Below, in pieces: positions 1 to 4,980 of a stretch of 7,288 nt of DNA. Position 1 is the first letter of the stretch. Each line of letters opens with the position of its first letter. The notes below the pieces were generated by a model. That model saw only the letters and a list, made by a program, of their open reading frames with translations. It searched no databases and was not told the DNA's origin. Source of the stretch: Chloroflexota bacterium (GTDB taxonomy: Bacteria; Chloroflexota; Chloroflexia; Thermomicrobiales; UBA6265); NCBI GenBank assembly GCA_023424355.1, contig JAFAEA010000007.1:1-7288 (forward strand), given 5' to 3'. A program made the position numbers and the translations under genes.

Positions 1-2
1 TA

Positions 3-209
3 CTTCACGCCGAGGAAATCCCAGAATTCATCCACGATCTCGAGATCGATGAGAGCTTCACCGCTGAGGAGAAGGCTCACCTCGTGGATCTGCTTTCCGC
101 CGGTGAAGGTGTGGAGACGCCAGAGAAAGAGCGCATCAGTCGCCGACCGCGACCTGTGCGTCGTGTTTCCGCTCCCAAGCCAACTCAGGTGAAGCGCAGA
201 AGCGCATGA
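3..209 (+). CDS. C-terminal end of an unrecognised protein (5' end outside the window)
   Basis: This is an open frame entering from the left edge and ending in TGA at 207-209. It encodes the last 68 residues of a protein. Two parts are visible: an acidic, probably helical segment (about the first 38 residues, with EEIPEFIHDLEIDESF and then EEKAHLVDLL), followed by a basic, proline- and arginine-rich tail that looks disordered (RRPRPVRRVSAPKP, ending VKRRSA). The stop overlaps the start of holB in an ATGA arrangement, so the two are very likely co-translated. In Bacillus the genes before holB are tmk, yaaQ and yaaR, but this tail matches none that I recognise. The other two plus frames hit stops inside the segment or give an implausible composition. 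The coding call is fairly firm and the function is unknown. Confidence 0.7.
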   Translation, partial: LHAEEIPEFIHDLEIDESFTAEEKAHLVDLLSAGEGVETPEKERISRRPRPVRRVSAPKPTQVKRRSA

Positions 210-1219
210 TTGACGATGTTGCTGGCAACAACAACATTTTTGCCTGGCCCATTTGGGGTCACGGCCATGCCGTGAAAGAACTGCGGGCCGCGAGCATTCG
301 CGGTCCGCGTCACGCGTATATCCTCAGTGGCTTCGAACATCTTGGTAAAACCACTCTGGCCACGCTTTTCGCGCAATCTTTGCTATGTCAGCAGCCGGTA
401 TCTCCCGGAGTTCCGTGTCTGGAATGCAGTGCCTGCCGGCGCGTGGCCCGCGGAACGCATCCGGATTGCTCCCTGTGGGATCTCGAGCGGCAAGTGAAAA
501 CCGCTGAGAAATCGACCACGTCTCGGAACCTTACTCTCAACATTCAGACAATCCGCGAAATCACTAGCAGTATCGCGATGCGGCCGATGGAATCTCGCTA
601 CCGCATTGTGATCGTCGATGATGTCGAAACCATGCAGGAAACCGCTCAGGAAGCATTTCTGAAGACCCTTGAAGAGCCTCCGGCGTACGCCGTGATTCTC
701 CTGCTCACCACCGATGCCGATTTGCTGCTGGATACCATTCGCAGCCGCGCGATGACCGTACCGATACAGAATGTGCCGCTTGAGCGGATTCGGCAGGGAC
801 TTCTCACCATGGGCGCCAGTGCTGAGGTCGCGGAATCAATTGCGGTGGCAAGTGATGGTCGACCGGGATGGGCGATTCGTGCGCTCAAAGACGATACACT
901 TCTGAAAGAACGAACCGAACAGCAAAGCGCAGCAGATCGTTGGATCGAGAATGATCGCTACCTGCAATTGGCAGAAGCCACTCGCATGGGCGACGCTTTT
1001 GCCAAGGATCGGGAAGCGGTGTTTGCGCAGCTTGAAGCGGTGAGACGTCAGTGGCGAATGCGGCTCCTGGCCGATATCGAAGGCGATAATGCCACGGTGG
1101 AATCTCGCTTGCGAGCATTGAAGAGTATTGATTTGTGCTTCAGGGATTTGGATGCGAATGTGCGTCCGAAACTGGCACTACAAACCATGGTATTGCAATG
1201 GCCGACCAGCAACCAGTAA
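206..1219 (+). CDS. holB: DNA polymerase III, delta' subunit (clamp-loader AAA+ protein)
   Basis: The 337-residue product is the delta' subunit of the clamp loader, which helps DnaX (tau/gamma) and delta place the sliding clamp on primed DNA. Visible features: an N-terminal IWGHGHAVKEL segment, a Walker A loop GFEHLGKT at residues 42-49, and a zinc module with C61, C71, C74 and C77 followed by HPD at 85-87. Further on are a Walker B-like VIVDD (135-139), the hallmark EAFLKTLEEPP (149-159), a sensor-1-like LLLTTD (165-170) and TIRSRA at 177-182. The C-terminus has the NVRPKLALQTM pattern seen in delta' and DnaX. The length fits delta' rather than the longer DnaX. The usual SRC motif reads SRA, so the cysteine is lost. 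The ATG overlaps the upstream stop by 4 bp. An AGGTGA at 187-192 lies 13 nt upstream, rather far, so coupling is probably important. The 3' end overlaps ricT. A DnaX-like paralogue is the only real alternative. Confidence 0.92.
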   Translation: MIDDVAGNNNIFAWPIWGHGHAVKELRAASIRGPRHAYILSGFEHLGKTTLATLFAQSLLCQQPVSPGVPCLECSACRRVARGTHPDCSLWDLERQVKTAEKSTTSRNLTLNIQTIREITSSIAMRPMESRYRIVIVDDVETMQETAQEAFLKTLEEPPAYAVILLLTTDADLLLDTIRSRAMTVPIQNVPLERIRQGLLTMGASAEVAESIAVASDGRPGWAIRALKDDTLLKERTEQQSAADRWIENDRYLQLAEATRMGDAFAKDREAVFAQLEAVRRQWRMRLLADIEGDNATVESRLRALKSIDLCFRDLDANVRPKLALQTMVLQWPTSNQ

Positions 1220-2283
1220 CTCCTACGAACCAACCCTGGCAACACAGTGTGGAAGAAGCACGCGCTTTTGCGCGCGAGCGTTTTAAGGAACGCCTCGAGA
1301 ATGGCGAGGAAGTAGGGAACTGCAGTTGCCACACCGAGCACGAGGCTGTCACTGCGCTTGGTGGCGATTCTGCTCAGGTGGTGGGTGTTCGCTTCCGCGA
1401 TTCCAGCCGTATGTACTTCTACAGTACCGACGATAGCGAGATCGCCAATGGCGATTGGGTGGTCGTGGAATCGTCCCGAGGTATCGAACCCGCTCGAGTG
1501 GTGATTGCTCCGCGCCAAATGCTGGTGAATCAGCTCGATGGCGATTTGCAGCCGATTGAGCGACGCATGTCCGAAGATGATGTTGAAGCCATGGAGGCAC
1601 GTCGCGCTGGCATTGCACAGGTAGTTCGTACCGCCGGATCTATTGCTCGCGAACACCACTTCAAGCTCAAGATCATTGCCGCCGAGTTCAATTTCGATGG
1701 TTCGCACCTGAAGGTCAGCTATTCCACTTCTGATCAAAATCAGCTTCAGGCGCACGAACTGAAGGGTCTGCTGGAGCAGGAGCTCGGTGTCATCGTCGAA
1801 ATGGCTCAGGTTGGTCCGCGCGATGAAGCTCGACTTGTTGGTGGACTCGGCAAGTGCGGTCGAACCTTGTGCTGTTCCAGTTGGCTGCCGTTTTACCCGG
1901 ATGTCAACATGGGCATGGCAAAGACACAGGATCTCAGCCTGAATCCGAGCAAGGTCACAGGTTTGTGCGGTCGCTTGCTTTGCTGCCTCAGCTACGAAAA
2001 CGAGCAGTATCGCCAGGCCAAGCGCATCTTGCCGCGTCTGGGGAGCCCGGTGCAAACCGAAGATGGTGTGGGCATGGTGATCTCGTTGCAGGTGCTCAAG
2101 GAACTGGTGACAGTTCGCCTTGAGGACACCAACGAGGTAAAGACCTTGCCGGCCGCTGAAGTGCTGGGGGAGTCGCAGAGTCGTGGCCGAAATGACCGTA
2201 GTTCCGGCCAGAACGATGAAGCTCAGGGCGACAATCGCCGCCGTCGCCGCAATCGACGCTCCCAATCCGATTCCGCAGAATAA
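1198..2283 (+). CDS. ricT: PSP1-domain protein, RicT/YaaT family
   Basis: The 361-residue product belongs to the PSP1/YaaT family. In Bacillus subtilis, RicT acts with RicA and RicF in an Fe-S cluster complex needed for RNase Y-dependent mRNA maturation and for sporulation and competence. What is seen: a charged N-terminus with C42-S-C44-H45, a PSP1 core beginning near V61 (VVGVRFRDS), and the two family cysteine signatures KCGRTLCC (C220, C225, C226) and LCGRLLCC (C257, C262, C263). Between them is the conserved AKTQDLSLNPSKVTG. The last 35 or so residues are hydrophilic with an arginine cluster RRRRRNRR at 347-354. I chose the ATG at 1198. It lies 22 bp inside holB and begins MADQQPVTP. An in-frame ATG at 1135 would add 21 residues read from inside holB that look non-native. 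No Shine-Dalgarno precedes 1198, consistent with coupling to holB. The holB-ricT order is the same as in Bacillus. Family assignment is firm; a role in RNA maturation here is inferred. Confidence 0.93.
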   Translation: MADQQPVTPTNQPWQHSVEEARAFARERFKERLENGEEVGNCSCHTEHEAVTALGGDSAQVVGVRFRDSSRMYFYSTDDSEIANGDWVVVESSRGIEPARVVIAPRQMLVNQLDGDLQPIERRMSEDDVEAMEARRAGIAQVVRTAGSIAREHHFKLKIIAAEFNFDGSHLKVSYSTSDQNQLQAHELKGLLEQELGVIVEMAQVGPRDEARLVGGLGKCGRTLCCSSWLPFYPDVNMGMAKTQDLSLNPSKVTGLCGRLLCCLSYENEQYRQAKRILPRLGSPVQTEDGVGMVISLQVLKELVTVRLEDTNEVKTLPAAEVLGESQSRGRNDRSSGQNDEAQGDNRRRRRNRRSQSDSAE

Positions 2284-2297
2284 ACATTTCGTAACGC

Positions 2298-2302
2298 AGG
2301 AG
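2298..2302 (+). promoter_or_regulatory. Ribosome binding site deciding the start of the 98-residue gene
   Basis: AGGAG lies 9 nt before the ATG at 2312, in the 28-bp gap after ricT. It settles the start: the same frame stays open back to 2183 inside ricT, but that part has no ribosome binding site and reads as an out-of-frame shadow of the ricT tail. Confidence 0.75.
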
Positions 2303-2311
2303 ATTCAAAGA

Positions 2312-2608
2312 ATGCCGCTCTATCTTGTTGTGCACACACCGAAGCAGGATGTGGAAGAAGACACTGTATTTCCACCAACCAAACTGGCTGAGCTCGCTCG
2401 AGATCACGCAGGCGAGGATGCCCGAACTCGCTGGCTGAAAACGCTTTCACCCGATCTGCACGACGAGCGACATTTCTCCATGTGGAATGCCAAGAGCGCT
2501 GAAGATATCCTCGAGGTGATGGAGCGATATCATTTCATGAGTGAGATGGATCATCATCCGATTGCCGTGCAGGAGTGGGATCCACAGTCGGTGCTTGACG
2601 CCGAGTAG
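2312..2608 (+). CDS. Small uncharacterised protein, possibly DUF4242-like alpha/beta fold
   Basis: The product has 98 residues and no signal peptide or membrane segment. It begins MPLYLVVHTP, a likely first beta strand, then a helix-prone region (KLAELARDHAGED, 24-36) and RWLKTLSPD. Next come a strand ERHFSMWNAKS (52-62), a helix AEDILEVMERYHF (63-75) and a final strand PIAVQEW (83-89). This strand-helix-strand-strand-helix-strand order, with a mid-protein ‘sequence.. FSMW..’ strand followed by a helix of the ‘SAEDI’ type, resembles small ferredoxin-like proteins such as DUF4242/SCO4226 (a nickel-binding family). The likeness is by pattern only and I am not sure of it. Histidines at 8, 32, 50, 54, 74, 81 and 82 and nearby acids could bind metal. 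It sits between ricT and recN with a 28-bp gap before it and 9 bp after, so it is almost certainly co-transcribed with them. The start rests on the AGGAG at 2298-2302. Function unknown. Confidence 0.85.
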   Translation: MPLYLVVHTPKQDVEEDTVFPPTKLAELARDHAGEDARTRWLKTLSPDLHDERHFSMWNAKSAEDILEVMERYHFMSEMDHHPIAVQEWDPQSVLDAE

Positions 2609-2610
2609 GA
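2607..2610 (+). promoter_or_regulatory. Ribosome binding site of recN, overlapping the preceding stop codon
   Basis: AGGA shares bases with the TAG stop (2606-2608) of the 98-residue gene and lies 7 nt before the recN ATG at 2618. Ribosomes finishing the small gene would therefore clear the recN start region, which suggests coupled translation. Confidence 0.65.
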
Positions 2611-2617
2611 CAGCGCC

Positions 2618-4360
2618 ATGCTGGTCGAACTTTCAATCACCAATCTCGCCATTATCGATCACACCCGGATTCGCTTTCAGGATGGCCTGAACGCGATTAC
2701 GGGCGAGACGGGTGCCGGCAAATCGATTTTGCTGGATGCTCTGGGCGCCGTCCTCGGCGCCAGAGTGAGTAGCGATCTTGTTCGCACGGGTGCGAAATCC
2801 GCAATTGTTGAAGGTCAGTTCGAACTGCCGGCAGCAACCTTTGAACTGATCCTCGAGATTCTGGAGGACCTGGGTATCGAGCAGAATCCAGACGAATCGC
2901 TAATCCTCAGTCGCGATATCTCCGCCAGCGGTCGCTCGACAGCGCGCATCAATGGACGCATGGTCACAGCCGGTCAGTTGAACGCTGTCGGTGCTTTGCT
3001 GGTGGATATCCATGGACAGAGCGATCATTTGGGTATCCTTGATCCGGATGAACAACGCCGCATTCTCGATCGTTACGCGGGGCTGGAAGAACAACGCACT
3101 GCCGTTGCGGAAGCGGTGACCGATTGGCGATCCGCTCGCAAGGCGTTGGCGGAGCTCAATACTGGTGCTCGCGATCGAGAACAGCGACGTGATCTTCTGC
3201 AGTTTCAGGTCAACGAAATCGATGAGGTTTCACCTGTACCCGATGAGGACGCCGCACTCGCACGTGAGCGAGATGTACTGCAGAACGCCGATGCATTGCG
3301 CATGAGTGCGCTTGGCGCCATCGAAGCACTTTCTGGCGAAGACAGTGAGATCACCGCACTCGGATTGCTCCGACAGGTTGAACATAATGTGCTCGATGCC
3401 GCCCAGATGGATTCCGGAGCACAGCCGCTGGGTGAGCGTGCGACCGAGATTCTGGTGTTGGCGGAGGATCTTGCCCGCGACGTGCGGGATTACGCCGATT
3501 CCATCGAGGGCGATCCGGAGCGACTTCAGGCAGTTGATGATCGCCTCAATAGCCTTCAGGTACTGAAGCGGAAGTACGGCGCCACGCTCGAAGAAGTCAT
3601 TGCTTTTCGCGATCAATCGGCTGCTGAACTTGATGAGCTCTCAGCCGACAAATACGATCCCACCGCGCTGGCCGAGCGACTTGCAGAGGCAGAAGGTACC
3701 GCCGCCAAATTGATCTCGGACCTCTCTGCCGCTCGTATCAAGGCAGCGAAGGAACTCTCCGCAGCGACGATGCAGAGCATTTCGGATTTGCACATGGGCC
3801 GATCCGAAGTTGAGATTCGTGTCGAGCAGATCGCCGATGACAACGGGCTGACTCTGCCGGATGGTCGCAATGTGCGGGTGGATGCCAACGGTGCAGATAC
3901 CGTGACATTCCTCATCGCGCCAAACATGGGCGAAAGCCTCAAGCCGCTGGGACGCATCGCTTCCGGTGGTGAAACGGCTCGCCTCATGCTCGCCGTCAAA
4001 TCGATTCTCAGTGATGTCGATGAAACCCCGACGCTTGTGTTCGATGAAATCGATGTCGGAGTTGGTGGACGTTCCGGCCAGGTTGTCGGCGAAAAGCTCT
4101 GGAGCTTGACGGATCGCCATCAGGTGATCGTGATTAGTCACCTGGCGCAAATCGCTGCCTTCGCTGACAAGCACTTCCGCATCGCCAAGCACGAAACCGA
4201 TGGGCGAGTGGTAAGCCAGGTGGAGGAGCTCGATCCGCTCACCCGTGAAGGAGAACTCGCTGCCATGCTGGATGGTATTCCGGCCACTCCGGAATCTCTC
4301 GCAAATGCGCGAGCCATGCTTCAGCGTGTGTACGAGTACCGCGAAAAGCGCGCTCACTAG
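2618..4360 (+). CDS. recN: DNA repair protein RecN (SMC-like ATPase)
   Basis: The 580-residue product is RecN, a cytoplasmic SMC-like ATPase acting early in recombinational repair of double-strand breaks. The N-terminal ATPase half begins MLVELSITNLAIIDHTRI and has Walker A GETGAGKS at 29-36 and the VDIHGQSDH Q-loop segment at 129-137. The middle (about 150-400) is rich in E, A, L, R and K and fits the antiparallel coiled coil. The C-terminal half has the ABC signature ASGGETARLMLAVKS with S449-G450-G451, Walker B TLVFDEIDVG with D476 and E477, and the switch histidine H508 in VISHLAQIAAFAD. Length agrees with known RecN (about 550-580), so it looks full length and intact. The ATG at 2618 gives the family's normal N-terminus and has AGGA 7 nt upstream. 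In many bacteria recN is induced by DNA damage, but I see no LexA-type site, and the gene appears to be read through from upstream. Confidence 0.98.
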   Translation: MLVELSITNLAIIDHTRIRFQDGLNAITGETGAGKSILLDALGAVLGARVSSDLVRTGAKSAIVEGQFELPAATFELILEILEDLGIEQNPDESLILSRDISASGRSTARINGRMVTAGQLNAVGALLVDIHGQSDHLGILDPDEQRRILDRYAGLEEQRTAVAEAVTDWRSARKALAELNTGARDREQRRDLLQFQVNEIDEVSPVPDEDAALARERDVLQNADALRMSALGAIEALSGEDSEITALGLLRQVEHNVLDAAQMDSGAQPLGERATEILVLAEDLARDVRDYADSIEGDPERLQAVDDRLNSLQVLKRKYGATLEEVIAFRDQSAAELDELSADKYDPTALAERLAEAEGTAAKLISDLSAARIKAAKELSAATMQSISDLHMGRSEVEIRVEQIADDNGLTLPDGRNVRVDANGADTVTFLIAPNMGESLKPLGRIASGGETARLMLAVKSILSDVDETPTLVFDEIDVGVGGRSGQVVGEKLWSLTDRHQVIVISHLAQIAAFADKHFRIAKHETDGRVVSQVEELDPLTREGELAAMLDGIPATPESLANARAMLQRVYEYREKRAH

Positions 4361-4427
4361 CAGGCTATACTTACGAGAACGAAGAAGTCGGAACCAGATT
4401 TGCGTTCCGGAACCAACAGGAGTTTCA
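4361..4427 (+). promoter_or_regulatory. recN-ybaB gap with inverted repeat and a -10-like hexamer
   Basis: This 67-bp gap is the longest intergenic stretch on the plus strand. TATACT at 4366-4371 looks like a sigma-70 -10 box, but no good -35 box lies 16-18 bp upstream, so a promoter is only a possibility. Further on, CGGAAC (4389-4394) and GTTCCG (4404-4409) form a 6-bp inverted repeat around a 9-nt loop. The overlapping GTTCCGGAAC (4404-4413) is itself a perfect palindrome, and GGAACCA occurs twice (4390-4396, 4409-4415). The repeat ends just before the ybaB ribosome binding site, so it could affect ybaB translation or bind a regulator. It has no T run and is not a convincing terminator. 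Confidence 0.3.
4418..4422 (+). promoter_or_regulatory. Ribosome binding site of ybaB
   Basis: AGGAG lies 5 nt before the ATG at 4428. It picks this start over upstream in-frame codons that lie within the end of recN. Confidence 0.75.
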
Positions 4428-4730
4428 ATGCAACCGAACATGAAGATGATTCAGCAGATGCAGAATCGCATGATGAAGATTCAGCAGGAGCTGGAAGAAA
4501 CCGTTGTCCAGGGATCCGCCGGTGGTGGCGTGGTCAGCGTCGAAGTTTCAGGTCAGCGCGAAATGAAGTCGATCAAGATTGATCCTTCCGCTGTTGATCC
4601 AGAGGATGTTGAGATGCTTGAGGATCTCGTCCTCGCAGCTGTCACCGATGCAATGGACAAGGCGATGAAACTCAACGAAGAGAAGATGGGCGCACTCACT
4701 GGCGGAATGAAGATTCCTGGCCTGATGTAG
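4428..4730 (+). CDS. ybaB: YbaB/EbfC family nucleoid-associated DNA-binding protein
   Basis: The 100-residue product is a YbaB/EbfC protein, a small homodimeric DNA-binding protein that associates with the nucleoid. The family pattern is complete. There is a Met- and Gln-rich N-terminal helix (MQPNMKMIQQMQNRMMKIQQ, then ELEET), a glycine-rich turn and strand (GSAGGGVVSVEVSGQREM, about 32-49), and KSIKIDPSAVDPED. After that come the helix EDLVLAAVTDAMDKAMK and the typical ending GGMKIPGLM. Length matches the family (about 100-110). The start is set by AGGAG 5 nt upstream. In many bacteria ybaB sits between dnaX and recR. Here it follows recN and precedes a DUF951 gene 19 bp away, with no recR in the window. 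It may use its own promoter in the preceding gap or be read through from recN. Confidence 0.96.
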   Translation: MQPNMKMIQQMQNRMMKIQQELEETVVQGSAGGGVVSVEVSGQREMKSIKIDPSAVDPEDVEMLEDLVLAAVTDAMDKAMKLNEEKMGALTGGMKIPGLM

Positions 4731-4734
4731 CCTC

Positions 4735-4740
4735 AGGAGG
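4735..4740 (+). promoter_or_regulatory. Strong ribosome binding site of the DUF951 gene
   Basis: AGGAGG, a full-length Shine-Dalgarno core and the strongest in the window, lies 9 nt before the ATG at 4750, in the 19-bp gap after ybaB. It suggests efficient translation of the small gene and, through coupling, of the transporter after it. Confidence 0.8.
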
Positions 4741-4749
4741 GCACAATCC

Positions 4750-4980
4750 ATGGTTCTGAAGGAACCCGTGCCTTTCTATCTCGGCGATGTCGTTCGCTTG
4801 CGCAAGCCGCATCCGTGCGGTGGTTATGAGTGGACGGTGGTTCGCCTTGGTGCCGATATTGGACTCGTCTGCCGCACATGCGGCAGGCGAGTTCTGCTTC
4901 CCCGCCGGGAACTTGAGCGACGATTGAAATCGTTCACCGAACGCGGACCTGAGTGTGTAGAACCGGGTGAATCATCGTGA
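4750..4980 (+). CDS. DUF951 family small zinc-ribbon-like protein
   Basis: The 76-residue product matches the DUF951 family, which is widespread in Firmicutes and Chloroflexota and has no settled function. The core is easy to see: LGDVVRLRKPHPCGGYEWTV at 11-30, VRLGADIGLVCRTCGRRVLLPR at about 31-52, then a basic helix ELERRLKSF. H21/C23 and C41-x2-C44 could form a zinc site; that is inference. The last 15 or so residues are a poorly conserved-looking acidic tail. A strong AGGAGG precedes the ATG. The stop TGA (4978-4980) overlaps the GTG start of the transporter. In Firmicutes DUF951 often lies near mscS and ychF; pairing with an exporter here is different. The segment encoding the CxxC motif also forms a long inverted repeat (4861-4894), listed separately. 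Confidence 0.92.
   Translation: MVLKEPVPFYLGDVVRLRKPHPCGGYEWTVVRLGADIGLVCRTCGRRVLLPRRELERRLKSFTERGPECVEPGESS
4861..4894. repeat. Long near-perfect inverted repeat inside the DUF951 gene
   Basis: Bases 4861-4875 pair with 4880-4894 around a 4-nt loop (ACAT). In RNA this gives 15 consecutive pairs with two G-U wobbles (4868-4887 and 4862-4893), and the central 18 bp have 8-bp perfect DNA arms (4869-4876 and 4879-4886) with a 2-bp spacer. It encodes residues 38-48, including the CRTCGRR motif. No T run follows, so it does not look like an intrinsic terminator. Confidence 0.6.
4966..4970 (+). promoter_or_regulatory. Ribosome binding site supporting the GTG start of the transporter
   Basis: GGTGA, matching the 3' half of the consensus AGGAGGTGA, lies within the DUF951 coding sequence 6 nt before the GTG at 4977. 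It favours GTG over the in-frame ATG at 5001, which has only a weak AAGG 4 nt upstream. Confidence 0.5.

Noticed and set aside
35..48. 14-bp perfect palindrome CGATCTCGAGATCG
   Set aside because: About 0.4 such palindromes are expected by chance in a window this size, and GATC and TCGA are frequent throughout this sequence.
681..692. 12-bp palindrome CGGCGTACGCCG in holB
   Set aside because: Length is within chance expectation and it lies in conserved coding sequence.
1135..1197. N-terminal extension of ricT from the ATG at 1135
   Set aside because: The 21 added residues are read out of frame from conserved holB codons and do not resemble the start of the PSP1 family; the ATG at 1198 fits better.
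1258..1276. CGCGC-TTTT-GCGCG hairpin early in ricT
   Set aside because: Only a 5-bp stem inside coding sequence, with no T run after it; not a terminator or convincing control element.
1048..2265. 405-codon minus-strand open frame opposite holB and ricT
   Set aside because: It lies wholly antisense to two well-supported genes, its product matches no family I know, and its composition is that of a codon-bias shadow. No ribosome binding site stands out.
2183..2311. Longer version of the 98-residue protein starting inside ricT
   Set aside because: The added 43 residues are the ricT tail read in another frame, with no ribosome binding site, whereas 2312 has AGGAG at 9 nt.
4366..4371. TATACT as a defined sigma-70 promoter for ybaB
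   Set aside because: No recognisable -35 box or extended -10 (TGn) lies at the right distance, so I list it only as part of a low-confidence regulatory gap.
3641..4441. 266-codon minus-strand open frame opposite the 3' half of recN
   Set aside because: Antisense to highly conserved RecN motifs, with a product rich in residues expected from reverse-read codons; treated as a shadow.
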